In this document: in pieces, positions 34,504 to 43,772 of the stretch
Numbering within the stretch: position 1 is the stretch's first letter
Layout of the letters: every line of letters begins with the position of its first letter
Origin: Chloroflexi bacterium HGW-Chloroflexi-6
GTDB taxonomy: Bacteria; Chloroflexota; Anaerolineae; Anaerolineales; Villigracilaceae
NCBI GenBank assembly: GCA_002840685.1
Contig: PHBU01000006.1
Coordinates: 1 to 64,000 of the forward strand
DNA: 64,000 nt
Direction of reading: 5' to 3'
Translations under genes and position numbers: made by a program
Notes under the pieces: generated by a model
Seen by the model: the letters and a program-made list of their open reading frames with translations, nothing else
Database searches by the model: none
What the model was told of the DNA's origin: nothing

Positions 34504-35373
34504 TTAAGGCAGGCCTTCAAAAACGGCTTGCGGCGCAAAAGCCACACCCACCATCGTCGAGCCGGTATGAGCCGCCAAAGCCGGTGACATCAGGTGGACC
34601 GGCATCCAGTTGCATTTAAAGATCGGGTCAATCATCGCCACAAGGTGTTCGGCTGCTTTTGGGTGGTAGGAATGCAAAACCTGCACGCGGAGTTCGGTAC
34701 CCGGTTTGTGCTTTTTGAGCATGATATCCACCAGCCCTTGCAAGGCCCTATCAAAAGTACGGGCCATACCCATCTGGGCGTATGTTCCGCCCACTTTTTC
34801 AACCCCGATCAACGGGCGGATCCTGAGCATCGAGGCGATCAGGCCGCGCATGTGGCTGATGCGCCCGCCATGGATCAAATATTTCAAATCGTCGATGGTG
34901 TAAATGCTCTCGGTGGCATCGCCAATCTGATGAACCAGTTCGATGATCTTCTCTTTGGACCAGCCTGCCTTCAAGGCGCGTCCTGCCGCCGCCACCTGCC
35001 AGCCGAGCGCTGCACACAGGGTCTTGGTATCGACAATCGTCACATTGGCTTCAGGCACCATCTCGGCCCCGGCCTTGGCCGCATTTAACGTGCCGCTCAA
35101 GCCCGAAGACATCTGGATCGATAAAATATCAGGGTCGGTTTTGGCCAATTCCCGGTACATGGCGGCAAAGTCCCCGGCCGCGGGCTGAGAAGTAATCGGA
35201 AAACTTGAAGTCCGCAGCAGCTTTTCTTGCAGCTCGGCTGCGCTAATCGTACCGCCGCTGGTATAAGTCTGACCATCCAGCGTAATTGTATGTCGCACAA
35301 TATGGATGTCCACATCAGGAACCAACTCGGGCGGTAAATACATATCCATACCGGTATCCGTCACAATTTGCAT
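34504..35373 (-). CDS. DegV-family fatty-acid-binding protein
   Basis: A 289-residue protein from ATG 35373, chosen for the GGAGG six bases upstream and the DegV N-terminus MQIVTDTGMDM. The TSQPAAGDF and SSGLSGTLNAA segments hold the fatty-acid head-group residues, and IYTIDDLKYLIHGGRIS is a clear DegV signature. DegV/FakB proteins bind fatty acids, in Firmicutes for phosphorylation by FakA. No FakA is nearby. It is separated from the upstream FemX gene by 58 bases on the same strand. Confidence 0.93.
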   Translation of the reverse strand: MQIVTDTGMDMYLPPELVPDVDIHIVRHTITLDGQTYTSGGTISAAELQEKLLRTSSFPITSQPAAGDFAAMYRELAKTDPDILSIQMSSGLSGTLNAAKAGAEMVPEANVTIVDTKTLCAALGWQVAAAGRALKAGWSKEKIIELVHQIGDATESIYTIDDLKYLIHGGRISHMRGLIASMLRIRPLIGVEKVGGTYAQMGMARTFDRALQGLVDIMLKKHKPGTELRVQVLHSYHPKAAEHLVAMIDPIFKCNWMPVHLMSPALAAHTGSTMVGVAFAPQAVFEGLP

Positions 35374-35431
35374 CACCAACCTCCAGAGAATAGTTAAAAT
35401 CAGTATATCACCAAACAAAACGGGGACAAAA

Positions 35432-36559
35432 TTAGCCGCCCAAACCCTGCCGGGTGCGCGCCTTGCCACGTGAGCGCATTACACCCAGCAACATCGGGAC
35501 GAGTTTTGTATACATCGCATACCAGAATGGGTTGGGTACAAAATCCCAGGCGCCGAGCGTGCGCAGCACCTGCCCACCCAGGCCATCCTTGAAACGGAAG
35601 ACCCCCCACATACTGTCGCTCTCATCGAAAACATCCGGCGCACCCCACAGATCATAACTCGAACATCCGCGCGCCTTGGCCCATTTCATCGCTTCCCATT
35701 GCAGCAAATAGGTAGGCATTTTCTCACGGTGGGCTTCACGGCTCATTCCATAAACATAATAGGCCCGCCCTCCAAAAGCAAACAGGAAGACCGCCGCCAC
35801 CGGCTCGCCATCCACTTCGGCAATCAACGGCTCGGCCATGCCTTTGAACAAGCCCCAGACCGTCTGATAATAGCCCTCATCGCGGATGACAAAGCCGTCG
35901 CGCACCGAGGTTTCGGCATACATTTTGTAAAGCATCGGCCAGTCGCTCTCATTGCCTACGCGCACAACAACATCCTTCTTCGGGCCAAGACGCACGTTAT
36001 AGCGTGTTTTCTGTTTCATGCGCGCCAGCATCTCTTCTTCGGAGGTGCTGACATCGAGTATGACCGTATTTTTGAACTGGATCTGATCTTCAGAGAATCG
36101 CCAGTCGCGGCGAACCAGATCCGCGCGAACGGCCTCGCCGCCCGCTTCCGCGCGATCGGTTTCTGTCCCAGGGACGCCGGTTCCCAGCACCACGTCCGGG
36201 TCGAGTTTCAGGAAGATCGCTCCCTGCTGGCGGGCAAAACGCTGCAAATCGTCGAGGACCCGCGTCCGAAGCGCTTCGTCGCCCCAATCGAGCAGCGGGC
36301 CTTTCGGTGCGTACAGGATGCACAAACGGGCAGCAAGGCCCCGGGTGGGTACGGTCTTCTTCAGCACGAGTGCCGCCGCTTTAACGGTTGAAGGTTGAAA
36401 GTTGGAAAGTTGCAAGGAAACGGAAAATCCTGTATTGTCCCAAACGAGATAAATCGGTTCCCAGCCATATCTGGCCTTGACCTGCCCCCACTCATAGGTT
36501 TGCAGGAAGTGCGGGTTGGGAAGTTGGCTGATGGTCTCGTTCCAGGGATTGTGTATCAT
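35432..36559 (-). CDS. FemAB/FemX-like aminoacyltransferase (1)
   Basis: A 375-residue protein with two GNAT-like halves of the Fem family, which adds amino acids from aminoacyl-tRNA to peptidoglycan precursors. Signature segments are PHFLQTYEWGQVKARYGW near the N-terminus, KQKTRYNVRLGPKKDV in the middle, and PTYLLQWEAMKWAKARGCSS near 300. A stretch near residues 48-57 (LQLSNFQPST) is encoded by an imperfect short repeat and appears inserted. It starts divergently from proB. Confidence 0.9.
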   Translation of the reverse strand: MIHNPWNETISQLPNPHFLQTYEWGQVKARYGWEPIYLVWDNTGFSVSLQLSNFQPSTVKAAALVLKKTVPTRGLAARLCILYAPKGPLLDWGDEALRTRVLDDLQRFARQQGAIFLKLDPDVVLGTGVPGTETDRAEAGGEAVRADLVRRDWRFSEDQIQFKNTVILDVSTSEEEMLARMKQKTRYNVRLGPKKDVVVRVGNESDWPMLYKMYAETSVRDGFVIRDEGYYQTVWGLFKGMAEPLIAEVDGEPVAAVFLFAFGGRAYYVYGMSREAHREKMPTYLLQWEAMKWAKARGCSSYDLWGAPDVFDESDSMWGVFRFKDGLGGQVLRTLGAWDFVPNPFWYAMYTKLVPMLLGVMRSRGKARTRQGLGG

Positions 36560-36595
36560 AGGGCGCTATTGTATCAAGAATATTTGCCCATACCT

Positions 36596-36622
36596 TGACA
36601 ACTCTCCTTACAGGTGTATCAT
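36596..36622 (+). promoter_or_regulatory. Probable promoter of proB
   Basis: A perfect TTGACA (36596-36601), a 15-base spacer, and TATCAT (36617-36622), with 11 bases to the proB ATG. No ribosome binding site lies between, so the transcript would have a very short or no leader. Confidence 0.5.
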
Positions 36623-36633
36623 CTTGCCCCATT

Positions 36634-37727
<1,094 letters not shown>

Positions 37728-37731
<4 letters not shown>

Positions 37732-37756
37732 GGGCGCAGCAATGCTGCGCCCCTAC
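37728..37756. repeat. REP-like palindrome overlapping the proB stop
   Basis: A perfect 13-bp palindrome (37728-37740 and 37744-37756) around AAT. The proB stop TAG is part of it. A close relative lies at 60929-60959, so this is a dispersed family. Confidence 0.75.
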
Positions 37757-37790
37757 CTTCGATCAATTTTTTATTGGAAAGAGAAAATTT

Positions 37791-39047
37791 ATGCTCATCG
37801 AAACCGGCCGTCACGCCAAAACGGCATCAAAAATACTGGCCCGTACCTTCACAGATCTAAAAAATGCCACACTGCTGGCCCTGGCTGAAGCCTTGAATAG
37901 CACGCGCGCCGAGGTTTTGGCGGCCAATGCGCTTGATGTGGCCGAAGGACGCGCCAACGGCTTGAGCGAGGCCCTGATCGACCGGCTGCTGCTCAACGAT
38001 CAGCGCGTCGATGGACTATGCGCCGACTTACGCCATTTGGTCGAACTGCCAGACCCGGTTGGCGCGCACTTCGATGAGAGCACCCTGTCCAATGGCATCC
38101 GCCTGCGCAAACAGCGCGTGCCGCTCGGGGTGCTGGGCGTCATCTACGAGTCGCGCCCCAACGTGACCATGGATGTGGCCGGGCTGGCGATCAAGACCGG
38201 CAACGCGGCCATCCTGCGCGGCGGCAAGGAAACCATCCACAGCAACCGCACCCTGGTGCAGATCATCCGCCAGACGCTGGCCGCGCAAGGCCTGCCAGCC
38301 GACGCGATCCAGTTGATCGACAGCCCCGACCGGGCCTTAATCCTTGAACTGCTCAAATTGCACGAGTACGTCGACATCGTCATCCCGCGCGGCGGAGCCA
38401 AACTGCATGCCTTCTGCCGCGAAAACAGCCAGATCCCGGTCATCACCGGCGGCATCGGCATCTGTCATCTGTTTGTCGATGAGAGCGCCGATCTCGAGGC
38501 CTCGCTGCCGGTCATCTACAACGCCAAAGTCCAGCGCCCGAGCGTGTGCAACTCGCTGGATACTGTCCTGGTCCATAAAACCGTCGCCGCCAAAATGCTG
38601 CCGCAGATCGTCGAACATCTCGCCCCGGCCGGGGTGACCTTTCGCGCCGACCCGGCTGCCGCATCCCACTTAACCGGCTTTGACCCCAGCCTTGTCCAAC
38701 CCGCCGGCCCGGACGATTTCGACACCGAGTGGCTGTCGCTTGTGCTTGGGCTAAAAGTTGTCGATGGGCTGGATGAAGCGATGGAGCATATCGCCGCCCA
38801 CAGCACCGCCCACTCGGACGGCATCCTGACCGAAAACAGCGAGCACGCCGCCCGTTTCATCGCCGAGGTCGATTCGGCGGCGGTTTACGTCAACGCCAGC
38901 ACCCGTTTCACCGATGGCAGCCAGTTCGGCCTGGGCGCGGAGGTCGCCATCTCGACCCAGCGTTTGCACGCCCGCGGCCCGATGGGTCTGCCCGAGCTAA
39001 CCACCTACAAGTGGGTGGCGGAAGGGCAATACAACGTCCGACCGTAA
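37791..39047 (+). CDS. proA: Gamma-glutamyl phosphate reductase
   Basis: A 418-residue NADPH-dependent enzyme that makes glutamate semialdehyde in proline synthesis. Visible are YESRPNVTMDVAGLAIK, GGKETIHSN, IPRGGA, the catalytic Cys region VQRPSVCNSLDT, and the FGLGAEVAISTQ ending. It lies directly downstream of proB, the usual arrangement. A good terminator follows at 39102-39137. Confidence 0.97.
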   Translation: MLIETGRHAKTASKILARTFTDLKNATLLALAEALNSTRAEVLAANALDVAEGRANGLSEALIDRLLLNDQRVDGLCADLRHLVELPDPVGAHFDESTLSNGIRLRKQRVPLGVLGVIYESRPNVTMDVAGLAIKTGNAAILRGGKETIHSNRTLVQIIRQTLAAQGLPADAIQLIDSPDRALILELLKLHEYVDIVIPRGGAKLHAFCRENSQIPVITGGIGICHLFVDESADLEASLPVIYNAKVQRPSVCNSLDTVLVHKTVAAKMLPQIVEHLAPAGVTFRADPAAASHLTGFDPSLVQPAGPDDFDTEWLSLVLGLKVVDGLDEAMEHIAAHSTAHSDGILTENSEHAARFIAEVDSAAVYVNASTRFTDGSQFGLGAEVAISTQRLHARGPMGLPELTTYKWVAEGQYNVRP

Positions 39048-39101
39048 GGAATGTTGAAGGCTTGCCCTGAGCCTGTCGATGGGCTGAAGTGTGTAAAGTT
39101 G

Positions 39102-39137
39102 AAGGCCGGAAAGTCTGGGTGACTTTCCGGCCTTTTA
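39102..39137 (+). terminator. Rho-independent terminator after proBA
   Basis: A perfect 14-bp stem (39102-39115 with 39121-39134), a 5-base loop, and a T-rich tail. It may also serve the minus-strand gene at 39149. Confidence 0.85.
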
Positions 39138-39148
39138 TAATTATCTGG

Positions 39149-39688
39149 CTAATATGGCCAGGGAACCAGATTCAGAATTTTTCGTGAGTGTGGCAAATAG
39201 AACAAGCGATAAGTTTGATCTTCTGCAATATCGTTATACGCGGACAGCGAAATATAGAACTGCTGGCCTCTGATCTCTATCGTGCAATAGAAATTACTTC
39301 CACTCCTTATTGTACTCACTAGTGTATGATGTTTTATCAGTTTCCCCGAAACAACTTGAACCCTGTTTTCGCGCAAATCATTCAAATGCGGTGTCGCATT
39401 GCTATAGCAAAGATAGCCGTTCAACAAAAAAAACACAAACCAGAAAATCATAAAGAAAGGCGCTTCAGATTTTTGGGCAGAAAAGCTGATCTTTGCTCCT
39501 ATAACAAAAATTACAACAAACATGAATAGAAAAACAGCAATGCCAGCAAACCAAAACCACAAAGACAGCTTTACTCCTCTGATTTGTCGCGGAGATATTT
39601 CACCCATTTGATTAAAACTCAAATCATCTGGGAAAAATAACCTGTGACGGCTTAGGTTTTCCTTCAGGATTGCCTGTTCTTCACACAT
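39149..39688 (-). CDS. Hypothetical membrane protein with two helices
   Basis: A 179-residue protein from ATG 39688; the frame extends to 39901 but that part overlaps the upstream femX gene. Two strong hydrophobic spans (about 40-62 and 75-93) are separated by a short loop with an AKISFSAQKSEAPF segment. The C-terminal part contains GKLIKHH, IEIRGQQFYIS and YRLFYLPHSRKILNLVP, a small beta domain seen in other Anaerolineae proteins of unknown role. No function can be assigned. Confidence 0.65.
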   Translation of the reverse strand: MCEEQAILKENLSRHRLFFPDDLSFNQMGEISPRQIRGVKLSLWFWFAGIAVFLFMFVVIFVIGAKISFSAQKSEAPFFMIFWFVFFLLNGYLCYSNATPHLNDLRENRVQVVSGKLIKHHTLVSTIRSGSNFYCTIEIRGQQFYISLSAYNDIAEDQTYRLFYLPHSRKILNLVPWPY

Positions 39689-39774
39689 ATTTACCTGACG
39701 AGCCAGGAATAAAGAAGGAACACGATTTGAATACGCAAGAATTTCGCCCCAGTTGCGCTGATACAAGCCGGAGA

Positions 39775-40779
39775 TTAATCCTGTTTCCCCATTCGTTTTA
39801 GATATATCCAATACAGCAACGGCATATAAACCCGATCCAGCGCCTGGGCCGCTCTCTTGACCTGGCCGCCGAAGCCGCGTTTGAAGCGGTAGACGCCCCA
39901 CAGGCCATCGGAGCGAGACTCAAACTGAGCTTCAAGGGTTTCTTCGGCTTCGTCGGGCAGTCCCCACAGGTCATACTCGGTGCAGCCGCGTTCTTTGGCC
40001 CACTGCATCGCCCGCCACTGGAGCAGGTAAGTCGGCATACGGTTGCGCTCCTCGTCGGTCGAAGCGCCGTACAGGTAGTAAGCGCGCCCGCCGAGCGCAA
40101 AAACCATCAGCGCGGCCAGCGGCCTGGAGTCGAACTCCGCCACCAGGATCTCGGCCACCCCGCCGGGGTGGAACAGTTCGTAGGCCTTTTTGTAATATGC
40201 CAAAGAGTGGACACCAAACCCATCCCGCCCGCCGGTGACTTCCATCAAACGGTGAAACCCGTCCAGATCGTCCCAAGCGCGGACAGTGACCTCCTTTTTC
40301 TCGGCCAGGCGCACGTTATAACGGCACTTCTGCTTCATGCGGCCAAGGATTTCATCCTCCGAGCCTTCGAGCGAGACAATAACCGTGCGCGGCGGCTGGA
40401 TGTTGTGGGGGGAAATGCGGAATGCGGAATGCGGAATGCGGACACTTGCACCGCGCTGCGGATGCAGTGTAGGTGATGCAGAATCATCCCAGCAATCGGG
40501 TTCGATTTTCAGGAAAACAGCGCGTTGCTTGCGGCAGACAGAGTCGATTTCAGGCAAAAGTTTCTCGAAACCGGAAACAGGCTTCGGTGCGTAAGCAACG
40601 GTAAAACCTAAGGGAAGTTTACGAAACAGGATCTGGATTCCGCTCTCGCCCGAGATAATCCGTTCCACATTCCAGCCAAAAGCCCTCTTTAATTCTCCCC
40701 ATTCCGCGGTTTGCAAAATGTGAGGGTTGGGTTGGCAGGCAATGAATTCTTTCCAGGTTTCAAAGGAGACTTGGGGCAT
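39775..40779 (-). CDS. FemAB/FemX-like aminoacyltransferase (2)
   Basis: A 334-residue paralogue of the protein at 35432-36559. It shares PHILQTAEWGELKRAFGW, RMKQKCRYNVRLAEKKEV and PTYLLQWRAMQWAKERGCTEYDLWG. Residues about 99-122 (from SASPT to HSAFRIS) are encoded by a dispersed palindromic repeat and a GCGGAAT tandem run that have entered the gene without breaking the frame. Its function in cell-wall cross-bridges is inferred from the family. Confidence 0.9.
   Translation of the reverse strand: MPQVSFETWKEFIACQPNPHILQTAEWGELKRAFGWNVERIISGESGIQILFRKLPLGFTVAYAPKPVSGFEKLLPEIDSVCRKQRAVFLKIEPDCWDDSASPTLHPQRGASVRIPHSAFRISPHNIQPPRTVIVSLEGSEDEILGRMKQKCRYNVRLAEKKEVTVRAWDDLDGFHRLMEVTGGRDGFGVHSLAYYKKAYELFHPGGVAEILVAEFDSRPLAALMVFALGGRAYYLYGASTDEERNRMPTYLLQWRAMQWAKERGCTEYDLWGLPDEAEETLEAQFESRSDGLWGVYRFKRGFGGQVKRAAQALDRVYMPLLYWIYLKRMGKQD
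40441..40484. repeat. Dispersed palindromic repeat, copy inside femX (2)
   Basis: A 44-base element that recurs, inverted, at 42795-42838 with three differences. It contains an imperfect stem around CCGCGCTGCGG. The adjoining bases 40416-40440 are a GCGGAAT-type tandem run. It lies in frame inside the FemX-like gene. Confidence 0.75.
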
Positions 40780-40868
40780 TTATACAACTTTCAGACAACT
40801 TATATCCGGTCTCGATATGCGCGGAAAAAGCATCCACGCCACTCGACCTTCGTTCAACATTCAACCGG

Positions 40869-42746
40869 CTACACCACATCCATTACATCTTTTGGGCGGA
40901 TATTGGCGCGAATCGCCGAGCCGGGAACAACTTCATCGAGCAGGTCGATGATCGCTTCGGGCTGGCTGGAGGCCACAAGCGCAGAAAAACGCTCCAACGC
41001 AGTGCGCACCGTCAGCTCGTCGACCATATCTTCGCTCATTGAGCGGAAAACGTCTGGATGGGCGGTTTTGTCGTAGGTTTTGCCGCCTTCCCACAGCTCC
41101 TCGCGCAGCTTTTCGCCAGGCCGGATGCCGGTAAAAACGATCTCGATGTCGCGGCCCGGCTCCAGGCCCGAAAGCCGGATCAGATCTTCGGCCAGATCCA
41201 AAATCCGGACCTGCTCACCCATGTTGAGCAAAAAGGCTTCGCCGCCCTCGCCCATCGCCGCGGCCTGCAAAACCAGGTGAACGGCTTCGGGGATGGTCAT
41301 GAAAAAACGTTCCATATCGGGGTGGGTGATCGTCAGCGGACCGCCAGCAACGATCATGCGCTTGAAGAGCGGCACAACACTGCCGCGGCTGCCCAAGACA
41401 TTGCCAAAGCGGACCACCGAAAAAGCATTGCCCGTGCGCCGGGCAGCATCCAGGACGATCATCTCGGCCATGCGCTTGGTCGCGCCGTAAACGTTGGCCG
41501 GGTGGACGGCTTTGTCGGTGGAGATCAACACCAGGCGTTCGACCCTGTGCCTGTCCGCTGTTTCAACAACGTTCTGGGTGCCGAGGATGTTGTTCGCCAC
41601 CGCTTCCTCGACGTTGATCTCCATCAACGGGACATGTTTGTGGGCCGCAGCGTGAAACACCACCTGGGGCCGGTGCTCCGCAAAAACGGCATCCAGGCGC
41701 TGATGGTCGCGGACATCGGCGATGACCGGGTCAAGTTTCAGGTGCGGATAATCGGCTTTGAGTTCGAGCAAGGCCTCGAAAATGGAGTTTTCACCGTGGC
41801 CGAGCAAAACCAGGCTGGCAGGATTCCAACGCGCGATCTGGCGGCACAACTCGCGGCCGATCGAGCCGCCCGCGCCGGTAACCAGGACGCGCTTGTCTTT
41901 GAGCGCCTGTCCAATCCATTCTTCGTGAATGCGCGCCGGTTCGCGGCGCAGCAGGTCAGTAATATCAACTTCACGCAGGCGGCTGACGCTGACCTTGCCG
42001 CCCAGCAGTTCATAAATCCCCGGCATGGTGCGAAAAGGGATGCCTTTCAGGCGGCAAACGTCCGAAACCAGGCGCACCACCTTGCCCGGCGCGGTCGGGA
42101 TGGCGATCACAACTTCATCAACGTGGGTGATATCAAGCACGTGTGAAAGATCTTGCAATGCGCCAATGATCGGAACGCCAAGCAAAATCTGCCCGCGTTT
42201 GGCCGGGTCATCATCCAGAAAGCCGACCGGGTTCATGTTCATCTGGCGGCTCTTTTGCATTTCGCGCACTACCAGCGCCCCGGCATCGCCTGCGCCGATG
42301 ACCAGCACGTCACGACGTTTGCCGTCCGCGCGCGGGATGGCCGATTCAGCCACGATCCGCAAGGCAATCCGCGCCCCGCCAACCAGCACCAACGAAAGCA
42401 GCCAGTCGATCGCTAATGCTGAACGTGAAAAACCCGGCCCAAAAACCTGGAACGAGTACAGACTCAAGGTAATTGCCGCCACCAGCAGGGATGAAGTCGT
42501 CACCGCGGCAGCGATTAATTTCAACTCGCTGATGCTGGCATAAACCCACAGGCGGCGGTACAGACCAAAGAAATAATAAACCAATGGCTTGACGATCAAG
42601 GCAATCGCCATCCACCACAAAGCTCCCTGCCAGTAATAGCGCAGAAAATCTTCGAGCAGTTCAAGCCGCAAAACATAACTGCCCATCACCGCAACGATGA
42701 TGAGCAAAATGTCGCTTAACAGTACATATCGGTTACGAAAGCGCAT
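40869..42746 (-). CDS. CapD/FlaA1-type nucleoside-diphosphate-sugar dehydratase/epimerase
   Basis: A 625-residue membrane enzyme from ATG 42746 (a TTG four codons upstream is an alternative). Four N-terminal helices, then a first Rossmann region (VLVIGAGDAGALVV) and a second SDR domain with the cofactor loop TGAGGSIG and the catalytic YGATK. It converts UDP-HexNAc to 4-keto or epimerised sugars for surface polysaccharide. It is the last large gene of the polysaccharide operon running from 46197. Confidence 0.93.
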   Translation of the reverse strand: MRFRNRYVLLSDILLIIVAVMGSYVLRLELLEDFLRYYWQGALWWMAIALIVKPLVYYFFGLYRRLWVYASISELKLIAAAVTTSSLLVAAITLSLYSFQVFGPGFSRSALAIDWLLSLVLVGGARIALRIVAESAIPRADGKRRDVLVIGAGDAGALVVREMQKSRQMNMNPVGFLDDDPAKRGQILLGVPIIGALQDLSHVLDITHVDEVVIAIPTAPGKVVRLVSDVCRLKGIPFRTMPGIYELLGGKVSVSRLREVDITDLLRREPARIHEEWIGQALKDKRVLVTGAGGSIGRELCRQIARWNPASLVLLGHGENSIFEALLELKADYPHLKLDPVIADVRDHQRLDAVFAEHRPQVVFHAAAHKHVPLMEINVEEAVANNILGTQNVVETADRHRVERLVLISTDKAVHPANVYGATKRMAEMIVLDAARRTGNAFSVVRFGNVLGSRGSVVPLFKRMIVAGGPLTITHPDMERFFMTIPEAVHLVLQAAAMGEGGEAFLLNMGEQVRILDLAEDLIRLSGLEPGRDIEIVFTGIRPGEKLREELWEGGKTYDKTAHPDVFRSMSEDMVDELTVRTALERFSALVASSQPEAIIDLLDEVVPGSAIRANIRPKDVMDVV

Positions 42747-42794
42747 AGAGAAATTCAAAAGTCAGAATGGAGAATGCAAAATAATGAATGAAAC

Positions 42795-42838
42795 ATTCTG
42801 TATCACCTGCACTGCATCCGCAGCGCGGTGTAAGTGTC
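42795..42838. repeat. Dispersed palindromic repeat, intergenic copy
   Basis: Inverted relative to the copy at 40441-40484, with 41 of 44 bases shared. It occupies most of the 93-base gap between the epimerase and CapD-like genes and is flanked by CATTCCGCATTCTGCAT. Confidence 0.75.
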
Positions 42839-42839
42839 A

Positions 42840-43769
42840 TCATTCCGCATTCTGCATTTGTAATACCACCGCCCGCAAGCCATCTTCCAGCGAGGTTTGG
42901 GTTTTGAAGCCGAGGATTTTCTCGGCCTTGGCGGGGCTGCCCAAGGAGCGATAAATGTCACCAGCGCGTGCGGGAGCGAACTCGGGCGCGGGGGCGTTGG
43001 GGAAGAAATCCATCAGGCTTTCGATGATGTCAATCACACGAATTTCATCGCCGCTGCAAATGTTAAAGACCTGACCCGGTGCGGCAGGGTGCTCGCTTGC
43101 CACCAGGTTTGCGCGGACAATATCCCCAACGTAAACCAGGTCGCGGGTCTGGCCGCCGTCGCCATAGATGGTGACCGGTTTGCCGTCGATTAAGCGCCGG
43201 GTAAAGATCGGCACGGCGGCAGCGTACATGCTGTCGGGGCGCTGGCGCGGCCCGTAAACGTTGAAGTAGCGCAGGGCAACCACTTCCATGCCAAAGGAGC
43301 GAGTATACATTTCAGCGTAGAGTTCATCAACGCGTTTGGAAACAGCGTAAGGGGAAAGCGGTCTGAGCGGGAAATGCTCCTCGAGCGGCATGGAGTCCAG
43401 ATCCCCATAGACCGCCGCGGAGGATGCCAGAACGACCCGCTTTACACCCGCTTTGCGCGCCGCTTCGAGAAGCGACTCGGTGCCGCGCTGGTTGATGTCG
43501 AAACAGGTCATCGGTTCATCCATCGATTGTGGAACGGAAACGAAAGCCGCCTCATGGAAAATGATTTCAATACCCTGAACCGCTTCGGCCACCTTGGCCG
43601 GGTCGCGCAGATCGCCTTCGACAATTTCGGCATTCAAACCGGCAATATTGGCGCGCTTGCCAGAGGAGAAGTTATCCAAAATCCGCACAAAATCGCCCTG
43701 CTCCAGCAGGGCGCGGACGATGTGTGAGCCAATAAAACCGGCGCCACCGGTCACCAAATATTTTTTCAT
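42840..43769 (-). CDS. NAD-dependent epimerase (UDP-glucose 4-epimerase type)
   Basis: A 309-residue extended short-chain dehydrogenase. The NAD loop is TGGAGFIGSH (7-16), the catalytic pair is in SPYAVSKRVDE, and FNVYGPRQRP is the usual substrate-binding segment. It epimerises a UDP- or similar nucleotide-sugar for the operon's polysaccharide. The C-terminal codons (LQMQNAE) are encoded next to the repeat copy at 42795-42838. Its start is 3 bases from the end of the sugar-transferase gene. Confidence 0.93.
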   Translation of the reverse strand: MKKYLVTGGAGFIGSHIVRALLEQGDFVRILDNFSSGKRANIAGLNAEIVEGDLRDPAKVAEAVQGIEIIFHEAAFVSVPQSMDEPMTCFDINQRGTESLLEAARKAGVKRVVLASSAAVYGDLDSMPLEEHFPLRPLSPYAVSKRVDELYAEMYTRSFGMEVVALRYFNVYGPRQRPDSMYAAAVPIFTRRLIDGKPVTIYGDGGQTRDLVYVGDIVRANLVASEHPAAPGQVFNICSGDEIRVIDIIESLMDFFPNAPAPEFAPARAGDIYRSLGSPAKAEKILGFKTQTSLEDGLRAVVLQMQNAE

Positions 43770-43772
43770 AAA

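Noticed and set aside
39149..39901. 250-residue version of the membrane protein
   Set aside because: Its first 71 residues overlap the C-terminus of the upstream FemX-like gene in another frame. ATG 39688 gives a compact protein.
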